Shown here: positions 1 to 8,865 of the stretch, in pieces | How positions within the stretch are numbered: the first letter of the stretch is position 1 | How the letters are laid out: every line of letters starts with the position of its first letter | Assembly: GCF_014195535.1 (NCBI RefSeq) | Contig: NZ_JACIBY010000003.1 | Coordinates: forward strand, 376,440-440,439 | Direction: 5' to 3' | Length of the DNA stretch: 64,000 nucleotides | DNA from: Runella defluvii | GTDB taxonomy: Bacteria; Bacteroidota; Bacteroidia; Cytophagales; Spirosomataceae | Translations under genes and position numbers: made by a program | Notes under the pieces: generated by a model | Database searches by the model: none | What the model was told of the DNA's origin: nothing | What the model saw: the letters and a program-made list of their open reading frames with translations, nothing else

Positions 1-893
1 TTGAACAAAATAATCAATACAGCACCTAGCACCATGACCGACGCCCCTGCTAGTTTTTTCCACAACTGGGTTTCTTGAAAAAAATGAACGCCAAAAAACA
101 CACTTACCAAGGCTGAAATTTGAAACAAAGCTAAGGCGTAACTTACTTGAATGCCTTCAAAAGCAAAGTTGGTCGAAAGTTGCATCAACCCCGTTGAAAT
201 AGCTAAGGCTAAGAAATGCCATTTATAAGCTTTAAACGCTTGAAATTGAGGTAAAAGTGGTTCGTTTTTTTGTAGAAAAAGCAATCCAATTAACGAGAAA
301 AAAAAGCCCCCAATACACCATGAAACATACGCCAACGTGGGGTTGGTAGCGATGATGATTTTCTTCAAAAATAAGGCATCCGTGGCGGAAAGAAACAGGG
401 CGAAAAAACGGTAACGTACTTCGGGTTGTTGGAATAATTTCCAGCTCAGTGCATGTGTAGAACCCGATTGACTCAAGACAAAATAGCTCCCCGCGACAAT
501 CAATAACATTCCTACAACACCCCAACGATTGGGAATTTCTCCCAATAAAAACAATCCAAAAATTAGGCTGACCAACGACTTGTAGGCATTGACTGGGCCC
601 AAAACTGATAAATCGCCGTGTTGGAGGGATTTGACCAAAAAATAATTGCCTCCTACTGCTAACATGTTAAAAATAAGGGAGTTTTTCCAAAAAGAGTTGG
701 GTAGGTTGGAGGGGGGAGCTGCCAATAAGTAACCGAGACAACCCAAACTGAGAACCCCGTAGGTACAAGTGACAATAAACAAAGGATTGGCTTGGCGCTG
801 GGTTAGGTATTTTTGGAAAACGTTGGATAAAGGGTTTACCAAAATCCTAATCCCAATCGCCAAAGTCGTTGTAGTTAGAATGAGTAAGAGCAT
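1..893 (-). CDS. EamA/DMT-family membrane transporter, 3' end missing
   Basis: The reading frame starts at an ATG at 893 and stays open to the left edge, giving about 297 residues with no stop, so the C-terminus lies outside the window. The product is almost entirely hydrophobic, with about ten predicted membrane spans in two similar halves. A conserved stretch near the middle of the first half (SVLGPVNAYKSLVSLIFG) and a LLGEIPNRWGVVGMLLIVAG segment fit the EamA pattern, in which a short loop precedes a helix with a conserved glutamate. The family exports or imports small metabolites; the substrate cannot be told from sequence. The start lies only 3 bases after the stop of the oxidoreductase gene upstream, so the two are probably cotranscribed. 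Confidence 0.8.
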   Translation of the reverse strand, partial: MLLLILTTTTLAIGIRILVNPLSNVFQKYLTQRQANPLFIVTCTYGVLSLGCLGYLLAAPPSNLPNSFWKNSLIFNMLAVGGNYFLVKSLQHGDLSVLGPVNAYKSLVSLIFGLFLLGEIPNRWGVVGMLLIVAGSYFVLSQSGSTHALSWKLFQQPEVRYRFFALFLSATDALFLKKIIIATNPTLAYVSWCIGGFFFSLIGLLFLQKNEPLLPQFQAFKAYKWHFLALAISTGLMQLSTNFAFEGIQVSYALALFQISALVSVFFGVHFFQETQLWKKLAGASVMVLGAVLIILF

Positions 894-896
894 TCG

Positions 897-2246
897 CTAC
901 GGTAAAAGTTTGAGATTTTTGGCATCCCATTTTACCACTTTTTTCTCAAAATAGCTTTTGTTACAGGCCAACACGGGTGCCGCCGCTCGGAAACCAAACA
1001 ACGGCCCTTCGATCACGGGTTTGTTGTCTTTGATGCCTTCAAAAAAGTTAGCAAAGTGGTTTTTATGGGCGTCATCGCCTTGGGGAGCGTCAAATTTTAC
1101 TTCTTTGACGGGCTCAGGTGTGCGCGAATCGGCGGGGTATTTGGCGTCGTAGGCCGCTAAATATTCTTTTTGTTGGGCGTCCGAAAACGTACCGAAGCTT
1201 TCGCCATTGCCATAGCCTGGTGCAGCTGGCAATTTACGTTTTGTAAGCGTGAGCGAATCACCGCCAAACGTAATTTCACCTTCGTTACCAACGATGCGGG
1301 TAACGTTTTTGATGGAACCTGCGTTGGCAAAATTAACCCTTAGTACCATTTGGAAGGCATCAAATTTGCCTTGGGCGGGGTATTCCATGCTTGCGACCAT
1401 CACATCGGGTACGTCGCGGCCGTCTTTCCAGTACGAAAGTTGTCCTGAGGAATAAATTCGACTAGGCCCCAGCGAACCTGTCACGAAGTGAACACCTGTA
1501 ATGAGGTGGACAAACAAATCGCCTGCTACACCCGTGCCGTAGTCGCGGTAGTTGCGCCAGCGAAAAAAGCGAACGGGGTCGAATGCACGTTTGGGGGCGT
1601 CACCTAGAAAGGTTTCCCAGTCGATGGTTTTGGGAGAGGCATCGGTTGGAATGGAATATTGCCACGCGCCAATGGCGTTGAAACGGTCGTTGGTGGATTC
1701 GATAAAGTTAATGTTTCCAATATCGCCCGCTTCCACCAAGCGTTTTGCTTCTTGAAAAGCGGCCCCGCTAATGCGTTGACTACCAACTTGCATGACCTTT
1801 CCTGCGGCTTTTGCGGCGGCAATGACGGCCGCTCCTTCTTCGATGTTTTGCACCATCGGTTTTTCGCAATAAACGTGTTTGCCTTTTTTGAGGGCGGCCA
1901 TCGAAATGCGGTCGTGCCAGTGGTCGGGCGTCACGATGAGAACCGCATCCACGTCTTTTCGTTCAAGTACTTCGCGGTAGTCGCGGGTGGTAAATACGTG
2001 ATTACCAAATGTTTCTTTTACGTGGGCGAGCCGTCCATCGTACAAGTCAGCCGCCGCAACTAGCTCACACATATCGGTGCGTAAGGCGGCTTTGGTGTCC
2101 TGAAAACCCTGAATCCCCATTCCGATGGTAGCAATTCGGATTTTGTTGTCGTTGAGGCTTTTAATGATATTGAAGTGAGGAACAGCGGCCGTAGAAGCCG
2201 ATACAATTCCAAGTTGTTTGACGAAGTCGCGACGGTTGGTTTTCAT
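897..2246 (-). CDS. Gfo/Idh/MocA family oxidoreductase with Tat-like signal
   Basis: A 449-residue NAD(P)-dependent oxidoreductase. The N-terminus has a twin-arginine motif (NRRDFVKQLG, residues 4-13) followed by a weakly hydrophobic stretch, suggesting folded export to the periplasm with cofactor bound. A Rossmann glycine motif (GMGIQG, about residues 42-47) and the family signature CEKPM (about residue 129) are visible, followed by the alpha/beta C-terminal domain. Bacteroidota encode many such secreted paralogs that oxidise or epimerise sugars at C3. Some relatives are GH109 glycosidases, but the motif context here looks like a generic dehydrogenase, so GH109 activity is not claimed. The gene is probably cotranscribed with the downstream transporter. 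Confidence 0.88.
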   Translation of the reverse strand: MKTNRRDFVKQLGIVSASTAAVPHFNIIKSLNDNKIRIATIGMGIQGFQDTKAALRTDMCELVAAADLYDGRLAHVKETFGNHVFTTRDYREVLERKDVDAVLIVTPDHWHDRISMAALKKGKHVYCEKPMVQNIEEGAAVIAAAKAAGKVMQVGSQRISGAAFQEAKRLVEAGDIGNINFIESTNDRFNAIGAWQYSIPTDASPKTIDWETFLGDAPKRAFDPVRFFRWRNYRDYGTGVAGDLFVHLITGVHFVTGSLGPSRIYSSGQLSYWKDGRDVPDVMVASMEYPAQGKFDAFQMVLRVNFANAGSIKNVTRIVGNEGEITFGGDSLTLTKRKLPAAPGYGNGESFGTFSDAQQKEYLAAYDAKYPADSRTPEPVKEVKFDAPQGDDAHKNHFANFFEGIKDNKPVIEGPLFGFRAAAPVLACNKSYFEKKVVKWDAKNLKLLP

Positions 2247-2294
2247 GTTTCTTTTTTTGCAGGCAGAGACGCGTATAAGGCTAAAAGCCTAGAT

Positions 2295-2855
2295 TTAAGT
2301 GGTTTTACTTTTTCGAGCTAGTAACTTTTGTAATAACCAAACGATAAATAAAACGACCAATACAAAAGCGACCACGGGCAACCAAAAGGTAAAAAGTGAA
2401 AAGCCGATGGCGGTGACATTTTCGACGGTAGAGACGACGGGATTGGCCAGCCCCCCGCTGAATTTGGTGGAAGCCAGTCGGACCAGGCTCGTTCCTGCTT
2501 GGATGAAACCTGCCGTTCCTCCGCCCATGATGATTCCTAAGCCCCACTGTAACAATGGGTTGTCAATTTCGATGAAAGAAGTGGTCAATAACGTGCCTGC
2601 GGCTACGGCGGCGGGTGTCGCGATGGTGTCTAGCAAGTTGTCCACCCAAGGAATGTAATAGCCGCCAATTTCGAGCACGGTTGCACTGGCTAGTACTGCG
2701 ATGGCCGCCCACGTTCCCATCCATTCAAAGCCTGTATCGACATTGACGAGGCCAAAATGAATGCCCAAGCTGCTGATGAGCAGGGGCACAAACACCCGAA
2801 AACCTGAACAAGCCGCTAAGCCGACGCCCAAGCAGAGACTGAGGAAAATTTCCAT
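2295..2855 (-). CDS. DUF4126 family integral membrane protein
   Basis: A 186-residue protein with five or so hydrophobic segments. The N-terminal GLAACSGFRVFVPLL stretch, a glycine-rich central loop (IMGGGTAGFIQAGT, about residues 110-123) and a basic C-terminus (KLLARKSKTT) are typical of DUF4126 membrane proteins. Function is unknown. It lies 48 bases upstream of the oxidoreductase gene on the same strand and may be cotranscribed with it. A long perfect inverted repeat sits immediately upstream. Confidence 0.78.
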   Translation of the reverse strand: MEIFLSLCLGVGLAACSGFRVFVPLLISSLGIHFGLVNVDTGFEWMGTWAAIAVLASATVLEIGGYYIPWVDNLLDTIATPAAVAAGTLLTTSFIEIDNPLLQWGLGIIMGGGTAGFIQAGTSLVRLASTKFSGGLANPVVSTVENVTAIGFSLFTFWLPVVAFVLVVLFIVWLLQKLLARKSKTT

Positions 2856-2866
2856 TTTTGGATGTG

Positions 2867-2937
2867 TTGAACCATATAAGACATATAAGGGATTATAAGA
2901 AAACCTTCTATGCTCTTATATGTCTTATATGGTTCAA
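2867..2937. repeat. 23-bp perfect inverted repeat between two minus-strand genes
   Basis: Arms 2867-2889 and 2915-2937 are exact reverse complements over 23 bases, separated by 25 bases. The left arm reads TTGAACCATATAAGACATA and continues TAAG; the subunit ATATAAG recurs within the arm. The element lies between the end of the SMP-30-like gene and the start of the DUF4126 gene. It could fold as a hairpin terminator without a clear U tract, act as an operator, or be one copy of a dispersed palindromic repeat. Only one copy was seen in this window. Confidence 0.7.
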
Positions 2938-2942
2938 AAATA

Positions 2943-3797
2943 CTATTTTATCACGTAAGCAGTCACCGTATTTTTATAAAAGTTAGGGACTAAAACCGTT
3001 TTTTTATTCGGAATAAACCCAAAATCAGCCGTATTCACTTGCGGATTTTTGCTGTCGATGAGTTTCCATACTTTACCATCTGGTTTGACGCAATAAACTT
3101 CACCGTGCCAACACGAAATCAAGTAGTTATCACCATGACGAAGAATCCCATCGGCGGTTTTGTTGGTCATGGCCCATGAACTGAATTTTTTGGTGTCATA
3201 ATCCAATTTCCACAAATTGCCTGTTCCTGCGGAAGCGACAATCAGGTGCTCTTTTTCGGCAAAAACGCCGTTAGGGCCTTGCAAATTAGGGTCATCCAGA
3301 AACAATTCTAATTTTCCATCGGCGTATCGGTACAGTTTATGACCCCGCGAATCACTCACAAAAATTTCTCCTTTGGGACTTACGCTAACGTCATTGAGCA
3401 TCACCGAACCAACGGCCGCATGACGTTTCAGAATAGCTCCTGAGGTTAAGTCGATTTCGACAAGGTCTTTTAAATCAGCCACAAACAACGATTTTTTTAT
3501 AATACCCATGCCCTTGGGGTCATTAAGCCCTGTCGTAAATTTGAGGTTTTTAATTTTCCCATCGGTGCTCAAAATCGAGATAAAGCCGTCACCGTCGGGG
3601 TTATCAACGTTCATTTTGTTGATGTTGGCCACAAACAATTGTTTCCCTTTGGGGTCGTACAAAACCGACTCGGGCGTGCGAAGGAGCGTGTCCGATTTCC
3701 AAAGTTCTTGAAGGCTAATGGGGGCATTATCTTGCGCTTTTATTGAAAAAAAGCTACCAATAATGAGGGCGGAGGTAAGAAAAAATGAGGTTTTCAC
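2943..3797 (-). CDS. Secreted SMP-30/gluconolactonase-like beta-propeller protein
   Basis: A 284-residue protein starting at GTG (3797). A signal peptide (KTSFFLTSALIIGSFFSIKA, residues 2-21) is followed by repeated propeller blades of the form NDVSVSPKGEIFVSD (about residues 133-147) and QGPNGVFAEKEHLIVAS. This matches the SMP-30/gluconolactonase/LRE superfamily, whose members bind a divalent metal and hydrolyse lactones. The exact substrate is not predictable and catalysis is not proven. Its start faces the DUF1080 gene across a 61-bp divergent promoter region. Confidence 0.75.
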   Translation of the reverse strand: MKTSFFLTSALIIGSFFSIKAQDNAPISLQELWKSDTLLRTPESVLYDPKGKQLFVANINKMNVDNPDGDGFISILSTDGKIKNLKFTTGLNDPKGMGIIKKSLFVADLKDLVEIDLTSGAILKRHAAVGSVMLNDVSVSPKGEIFVSDSRGHKLYRYADGKLELFLDDPNLQGPNGVFAEKEHLIVASAGTGNLWKLDYDTKKFSSWAMTNKTADGILRHGDNYLISCWHGEVYCVKPDGKVWKLIDSKNPQVNTADFGFIPNKKTVLVPNFYKNTVTAYVIK

Positions 3798-3858
3798 GTT
3801 AAAAAAGACTTGTTTTGCAATGACAATTATTTACACGAACCGTTTATCCTTTAAAGCA

Positions 3859-4479
3859 ATGTTTCTCTCAAAACTACGCAATCCATTTCTAATTGCTGCC
3901 TGCTCGTTGGCGTTGACAACGGGGGCCATGGCTCAAAAAAAAGAAAATTTATTTAACGGTAAAGACCTCACAGGCTGGAAGGTATATGGTACCGAAAAAT
4001 GGTACGTTCAAGACGGCGAATTGATCTGTGAAAGTGGTCCTGACAAAGGTTATGGGTACTTAGCAACCACCAAAACCTACAAGAACTTTGAACTTTCGGT
4101 CGATTTCAAACAAGGTGCCAACGGCAACAGTGGCGTGTTTATTCGTTCAAATATTCCTGATGGTAGCACTAAGATTAGCGGCTGGCAGGTAGAAGTAGCC
4201 CCTCCAAACCACGATACGGGCGGAATTTACGAATCGTACGGCCGTGGTTGGTTGATTCAGATTCCCGATGAGAAAGAAGGCTTTTTGAAATTTGGCGAAT
4301 GGAATACCCTTAAAATCAGAGCAGAAGGGCCGCGCGTTCGTACGTGGTTGAACGGACACGAAATGGTGGACATCAACGACGAGAAAATTGGCGCTGGAAA
4401 CGGGTCAATTGCTCTTCAAATTCACGACGGTGGAGGCATCAAAGTGAACTGGAAGAATTTAAAAATTAAGTCGTTGTAA
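3859..4479 (+). CDS. DUF1080 / 3-keto-disaccharide hydrolase domain protein, secreted
   Basis: A 206-residue protein starting at the ATG at 3859, which gives a proper signal peptide (about residues 1-25, ending GAMAQ). Longer upstream starts would run into the divergent promoter. The mature part is one concanavalin-like jelly-roll: [15 protein letters not shown] at the start, GNSGVFIRS in the middle, and a closing strand [10 protein letters not shown]. This is the DUF1080 family, some members of which cleave 3-keto-glycosides made by Gfo/Idh/MocA oxidoreductases. The presence of such an oxidoreductase 2 kb away is suggestive of a shared pathway but not proof. Confidence 0.85.
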   Translation: MFLSKLRNPFLIAACSLALTTGAMAQKKENLFNGKDLTGWKVYGTEKWYVQDGELICESGPDKGYGYLATTKTYKNFELSVDFKQGANGNSGVFIRSNIPDGSTKISGWQVEVAPPNHDTGGIYESYGRGWLIQIPDEKEGFLKFGEWNTLKIRAEGPRVRTWLNGHEMVDINDEKIGAGNGSIALQIHDGGGIKVNWKNLKIKSL

Positions 4480-4488
4480 TTATTTACC

Positions 4489-4496
4489 TATCTTTG
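4489..4496 (+). promoter_or_regulatory. Candidate Bacteroidota -7 box for the DEAD-box gene
   Basis: TATCTTTG matches the Bacteroidota -7 consensus TAnnTTTG exactly. It lies 10 bases after the DUF1080 stop and upstream of a terminator-like hairpin in the helicase leader. No convincing -33 TTTG was found at ideal spacing, so this is a candidate only. Confidence 0.4.
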
Positions 4497-4515
4497 CGGT
4501 ATAGTTACCCGATGC

Positions 4516-4549
4516 GCGTGGGAAGTAGCTACTTTCCACGCTTTTTATT
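4516..4549 (+). terminator. Hairpin plus T-run in the leader of the DEAD-box helicase gene
   Basis: Arms 4516-4528 and 4529-4541 pair with one mismatch (GCGTGGGAAGTAG against CTACTTTCCACGC) and are followed by TTTTTATTT. This is a classic intrinsic terminator shape. It may simply end the DUF1080 transcript, but the candidate promoter at 4489 lies upstream of it, so transcription of the helicase would have to read through it, as in an attenuator. Confidence 0.6.
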
Positions 4550-4562
4550 TATACAAGATTAC

Positions 4563-5888
4563 ATGACATTTGACTCACTTCAATTAATTGACCCTATTCG
4601 CCGCGCACTAACGGCCGAGGGATACGAAACTCCAACCCCGATTCAGGCCGAAGCCATTCCGATTGTTTTGAGCGGAAAAGATTTGCTCGGATGCGCCCAA
4701 ACGGGAACGGGAAAAACCGCCGCCTTTGCCATTCCTATACTTCAACTTTTGTCGGAGCGGCAATTGCACCGAAATGCGAAACAACGCGCCATTAAAGCCC
4801 TCATTCTGACGCCAACCCGTGAGTTAGCGATTCAAATTGGGGAAAGTTTGGCCTCTTATGGCCGTTATACGGGTTTGAAACATACTGTTATTTTTGGCGG
4901 GGTAAAACAAGCACGTCAGACGGATGCTCTTCATAATGGTGTGGACATTCTAGTGGCTACGCCTGGGCGTTTGCTGGACTTGATGGCCCAACGCTTTGTG
5001 AGTCTGAAACACCTCGAAATTTTTGTGTTGGACGAAGCCGACCGAATGCTAGACATGGGTTTTGTCCACGATGTTCGGAAAGTGATTGCGGTACTGCCTC
5101 CGCGCCGTCAATCGTTGTTTTTCTCGGCCACGATGCCCCCTGAGATTGTCAAATTGGCCGATACCATTTTGCACGAACCCGAAAAAGTAGAGGTGACGCC
5201 CGTTTCGTCAACGGTGGATTTGATTCAGCAATGGGTGTATTTTGTGGACAAAGAAAACAAAGCAAATTTGTTGATTCATTTGTTGGAAGACCCAAAAATT
5301 GAGAACGCACTGGTTTTTACGCGGACTAAATTTGGGGCCGATAAGGTGATGAAAGTGCTGATGCGTCATAACATTAAAGCGGAGTCAATCCACGGTAATA
5401 AATCCCAAAATGCGCGCCAAAATGCGTTGAGTAACTTTAAAGCAAAAACTACCCGTGTCTTGGTAGCGACGGATATTGCCGCGCGTGGTATCGACGTGGA
5501 CGAATTGGCGCACGTATTCAATTACGAAATACCGAATATTCCCGAAACCTACGTCCACCGTATCGGTCGGACAGGACGCGCGGGAGCTTCGGGAACGGCT
5601 TATTCATTTTGCGAAACGGAAGAACGTAAGTCGTTGAAAGATATTCAAAAATTGATTGATAAGGTTATTCCTGTCGTCGAAGAACATCCGTATCCTCAGA
5701 GTCAGAAGCCTGGAAATGAGGTTGCTAAGCCTAAGCCACAGGCCGCAACTCAAAAATCAAACAATTTCCAAAGATCGAGACCCAAGCCGTCGGGCAATGC
5801 TCCCGAACAAGGAAGTGCTGCCAAAGCAAAGAGTGGACAACGTCCTTGGTATGCCAAACGCAATGAGGGTAAAAAAGGCCCTCGATAG
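4563..5888 (+). CDS. DEAD-box ATP-dependent RNA helicase (RhlE-like)
   Basis: 441 residues from the ATG at 4563. An in-frame upstream start would place the leader hairpin inside the coding region and adds a non-conserved N-terminus. The Q motif ([13 protein letters not shown]), motif I (AQTGTGKT), Ib (PTRELAIQ), II (DEAD in [14 protein letters not shown]), III (SAT) and the C-terminal VHRIGRTGR motif VI are all visible. The last 80 or so residues form a basic, low-complexity tail rich in K, P, Q and N, as in cold-adapted RhlE/CsdA-type helicases that unwind structured RNA or assist ribosome assembly. A hairpin with T-run precedes the gene, hinting at leader-based control. Confidence 0.93.
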   Translation: MTFDSLQLIDPIRRALTAEGYETPTPIQAEAIPIVLSGKDLLGCAQTGTGKTAAFAIPILQLLSERQLHRNAKQRAIKALILTPTRELAIQIGESLASYGRYTGLKHTVIFGGVKQARQTDALHNGVDILVATPGRLLDLMAQRFVSLKHLEIFVLDEADRMLDMGFVHDVRKVIAVLPPRRQSLFFSATMPPEIVKLADTILHEPEKVEVTPVSSTVDLIQQWVYFVDKENKANLLIHLLEDPKIENALVFTRTKFGADKVMKVLMRHNIKAESIHGNKSQNARQNALSNFKAKTTRVLVATDIAARGIDVDELAHVFNYEIPNIPETYVHRIGRTGRAGASGTAYSFCETEERKSLKDIQKLIDKVIPVVEEHPYPQSQKPGNEVAKPKPQAATQKSNNFQRSRPKPSGNAPEQGSAAKAKSGQRPWYAKRNEGKKGPR

Positions 5889-5897
5889 TCATAAAAG

Positions 5898-5928
5898 AAA
5901 CGCACTCGACAAACTGCCGAGTGCGTTT
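5898..5928. terminator. Bidirectional intrinsic terminator between convergent genes
   Basis: Arms 5898-5908 (AAACGCACTCG) and 5918-5928 are perfect reverse complements with a 9-base loop. The element sits between the end of the helicase gene (+) and the end of the HtrA gene (-), and the A/T ends of the stem supply short U tracts in both directions. Confidence 0.85.
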
Positions 5929-5958
5929 ACTTCTCTTAACACAGCCATGAATTTACGT

Positions 5959-7485
5959 TTAAACGTTAAATCCAAACGTAAAACTGTCGGTAGGCTCGTC
6001 GGAATAAATCCCTTCGATTTGAACCCTTGTTCCTTTTTTACCTTCAATGGCATTTTTGAATTCTTGCACCGAGTGAATCGCTTTGCCGTTCAACTTCGTG
6101 ATGATGAATCCCTCTTGTACGCCTGCTCTTGAAAGCTTTCCTGCTTCGATGTTGCCTACTTTGGCACCTCCTTCAATGCCATTTTCTTTTAAAACTGTTT
6201 TTTCACGAGGCGACAAGTCGTTGAGCTGAACCCCAAGGTCATTTAAGACAACTTCGGCGGCATCGGGTTTCAACAATTGATTACCACCGTCGCGGTTACG
6301 AAGCGTTACGGCTACGTCTTTGACACTGCCGTCGCGGCTAATGGTGAGTTTTGCCGATTCCCCAGGTTGTTTACGACCAATCAATTCTTGCAATTGAGGT
6401 ACAGTATTTACGTTGTTACCATCAACTTTCACAATCACATCCCCAGGTTTTAGACCCGCGTCTTTGGCGGCACTGTTGGGCGAAAACGATTTTACGTACA
6501 CCCCTTCGGTTTCTTTTACGCCGTATTCGTCGGCTTTTTTGCTGTCCAATTCGTCGAGCATAATGCCCAAATAACCACGTTGTACGTTGCCGTACTTAAT
6601 CAAGTCGCCCGCTACTTTTTTGACCAAATTAGAAGGGACGGCAAATGAATAGCCTGCATAACTTCCTGTTGGACTGGCAATTGCGGTGTTGATACCTACC
6701 AATTCACCTTTGAGGTTGACCAACGCCCCTCCCGAATTACCAGGGTTTACGACGGCATCCGTTTGGATGAAGGACTCAAGGGGAGAATCGCCCTTACGCG
6801 CAGGGCCGCTAAATTCGTTTTGTTGCTTTTGACCAATGATTCCTAATCCACGACCTTTGGCGCTAATAATCCCCGTCGTAACGGTCGATTCCAAGTTAAA
6901 TGGATTCCCAACGGCCACGACCCATTCACCAATTTTGGCCGCATCGGAGTTTCCAAAGGTCAATGCCTGCAAGTTTTTGGCAGGAATCTGAATCACCGCC
7001 AAGTCGGTCGAAGGGTCGGTGCCAATCACCTTGGCCTTGTACGTGTGTTTGTTGTTCAACACAACTTCCAGTTCCTCGGCGCCTTCAACCACGTGGTTGT
7101 TGGTGACAATGTAGCCGTCAGGACTAATAATGACGCCCGAACCAGACGCCTGCTGCTTTTGAGGGCCTTGCTGGCTATTGGGAGCGCGGTCGCCAAAAAA
7201 CTCGCGGAAAGCTTCGGGAATCTGAAGTTGTTGGGCACTTTCTCCCCTCGTTTTGATGGTCGAGGTAATGTGTACGACGGCAGGCATCGAAACGTCGGCG
7301 GCGTAGGTAAAATCACCTGGCACGCCAGCGGGGCTTCCTGCGGAAGTGAGCTTGGCCAACGAAGCTAACGGTGCTTCTTTCAATATGACATTTTGATTTG
7401 TTTGGTGGAGCAATTCTAAGGCTCCCACTGAAACTCCCCCTGAGATTAACCCTACCAAGGCGAGCTGTTTCCAATGTTGACTCAT
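5959..7485 (-). CDS. HtrA/Deg-family periplasmic serine protease with two PDZ domains
   Basis: 508 residues. An N-terminal membrane anchor or signal (about residues 6-25) is followed by a trypsin-like domain with the catalytic triad His131 (NNHVVEG), Asp161 (STDLAVI) and Ser251 (GNSGGAL). Two PDZ domains follow, about residues 305-395 (opening RGYLGIMLDEL) and 415-508. Deg proteases degrade or refold misfolded envelope proteins and are usually stress-induced. The length and domain order are standard for DegP/DegQ relatives. A two-component system lies directly upstream on the same strand, but 117 bases separate them. Confidence 0.93.
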   Translation of the reverse strand: MSQHWKQLALVGLISGGVSVGALELLHQTNQNVILKEAPLASLAKLTSAGSPAGVPGDFTYAADVSMPAVVHITSTIKTRGESAQQLQIPEAFREFFGDRAPNSQQGPQKQQASGSGVIISPDGYIVTNNHVVEGAEELEVVLNNKHTYKAKVIGTDPSTDLAVIQIPAKNLQALTFGNSDAAKIGEWVVAVGNPFNLESTVTTGIISAKGRGLGIIGQKQQNEFSGPARKGDSPLESFIQTDAVVNPGNSGGALVNLKGELVGINTAIASPTGSYAGYSFAVPSNLVKKVAGDLIKYGNVQRGYLGIMLDELDSKKADEYGVKETEGVYVKSFSPNSAAKDAGLKPGDVIVKVDGNNVNTVPQLQELIGRKQPGESAKLTISRDGSVKDVAVTLRNRDGGNQLLKPDAAEVVLNDLGVQLNDLSPREKTVLKENGIEGGAKVGNIEAGKLSRAGVQEGFIITKLNGKAIHSVQEFKNAIEGKKGTRVQIEGIYSDEPTDSFTFGFNV

Positions 7486-7602
7486 GGCTTTTTCGTTGTT
7501 TATAGGTTGTAAGAATCGTTTGTCAACGCCTTTGTGGCTGATTGATGCAACAAGATTACGGCGCGATTTTGTAGAGATTCTGTAGAAACGAGGGGCCGAG
7601 TG

Positions 7603-8865
7603 TTAAGAAATGTTAAATGAGAGTTGGACGCGGTGCCAACCGTCTTGGAAGTGGTAAGAAATAGGGAAATGGTAGGTATCAGCAATCTGTTTGACAAGCG
7701 CCAACCCTAACCCAACGGAATCGGTTCGGGAAGAACCTTTGCTGAATCTTTCCCAAAGTTGGTCAACGGGAAGGGTAGGTTGGGGGCCTGTATTGGATAA
7801 AATAAGGGTGTTTTGGGTAAGTTCAACCCGAATGCTACCGTTGGGCTGGTTGTGTTTGAGGGCATTCCCAAGTAGGTTGTTCAACAACACATCCACCAAC
7901 AATTTATGGATGTTGAGGCGAACATTGGGCGCAATCTGCTGGTGAAGGGCCAAGCCTTTGTCATGAATGAGCGGTTCCCAGAGGTCGATTTTTTCGGAAA
8001 GCAACGAACTCAAATCAAGCTCCACGGAGTCGGTAAATTGACCGTTTTCTATTTTGGTTAACAACAACAAACTGTGGTTCATTTTGGATAAATTTCCCAC
8101 CGTTTCAATCAGATTGCCGATGCGTTCGAGTTGTTCTTCGGTCAGGTTGGGGGCTTGAATGAGTAAGTCTAAATTGGACGCAATGACGGCCAACGGCGTT
8201 TGGAGTTCGTGAGAGGCGTTTTCGGTAAACGTTTTAAGGCTTTGATAATCTTGTCGAAGTTGATTGGTCAATTTCGTCAGATTAGACTGGAGCGTTTGAA
8301 ATTCAGTGATGCTCGTTCTCCGAAACTTTAAAGGCTCTTTTTGTGCCAATTGGAACGTTTTGAGGGTATCAAGGGTGCGGTAAAACGGTTTCCACAGGCT
8401 TCTTGAAAGACGGTAATTGATAAAAAACAACAACCCCACCAAGACGAGACTCAACCCAGAAAATGCCAACAAAAGAGCTTGTTTGAGACCTTGGGTTTCG
8501 TACAATGCTTTTCGGATGTTGACTTGGTAATAGCCGTTGAGTGTCGCAATCCCAAAACTAAGTTGACGATACGCTAAGTATTCTTTTTGGACGGTACTAA
8601 ACAAAACGGTGTCACCCATCACCATCGGCAGGGGAGGATGCGTGCGAACGGCCCAAAGGCTGTCGGAAATGGAGAACCAGCGTTTGGGCAAAACCCCAAT
8701 TTCATTGACATACTCTTCCACTTGTTCTTTTTCGTGGAGCAACTGCTCGGAGGCTTCGTTGTCCATGATTTTGTGCAAAAACCAAAAGCAACTCACGCCC
8801 CCCACGGCCAAGGCGACAAGACAGGCAAGTAAAAAAGAGCGAGTGGCTTTGGAGATGAGCGTCAT
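7603..8865 (-). CDS. Two-component sensor histidine kinase
   Basis: 420 residues with two membrane spans (about 10-30 and 130-150) that flank a short periplasmic sensor domain. The H box (SHELQTPLAVIASN) places the phospho-acceptor at His219. The ATPase region shows an N box (LLGNALKHN), a G1-like segment (ILSNTGP) and a G2 motif (GLGLALV). The start codon overlaps the response regulator stop by 4 bases (ATGA), which makes the two genes one translationally coupled operon. The stimulus is unknown. Confidence 0.9.
   Translation of the reverse strand: MTLISKATRSFLLACLVALAVGGVSCFWFLHKIMDNEASEQLLHEKEQVEEYVNEIGVLPKRWFSISDSLWAVRTHPPLPMVMGDTVLFSTVQKEYLAYRQLSFGIATLNGYYQVNIRKALYETQGLKQALLLAFSGLSLVLVGLLFFINYRLSRSLWKPFYRTLDTLKTFQLAQKEPLKFRRTSITEFQTLQSNLTKLTNQLRQDYQSLKTFTENASHELQTPLAVIASNLDLLIQAPNLTEEQLERIGNLIETVGNLSKMNHSLLLLTKIENGQFTDSVELDLSSLLSEKIDLWEPLIHDKGLALHQQIAPNVRLNIHKLLVDVLLNNLLGNALKHNQPNGSIRVELTQNTLILSNTGPQPTLPVDQLWERFSKGSSRTDSVGLGLALVKQIADTYHFPISYHFQDGWHRVQLSFNIS

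Noticed and set aside
897-2246. GH109 alpha-N-acetylgalactosaminidase
   Set aside because: Fold and Tat signal are shared, but the surrounding motifs look like an ordinary Gfo/Idh/MocA dehydrogenase, so the activity cannot be claimed.
4494-4562. 23-residue upstream extension of the DEAD-box helicase
   Set aside because: It would be translated across the terminator-like hairpin and is not similar to the family N-terminus.
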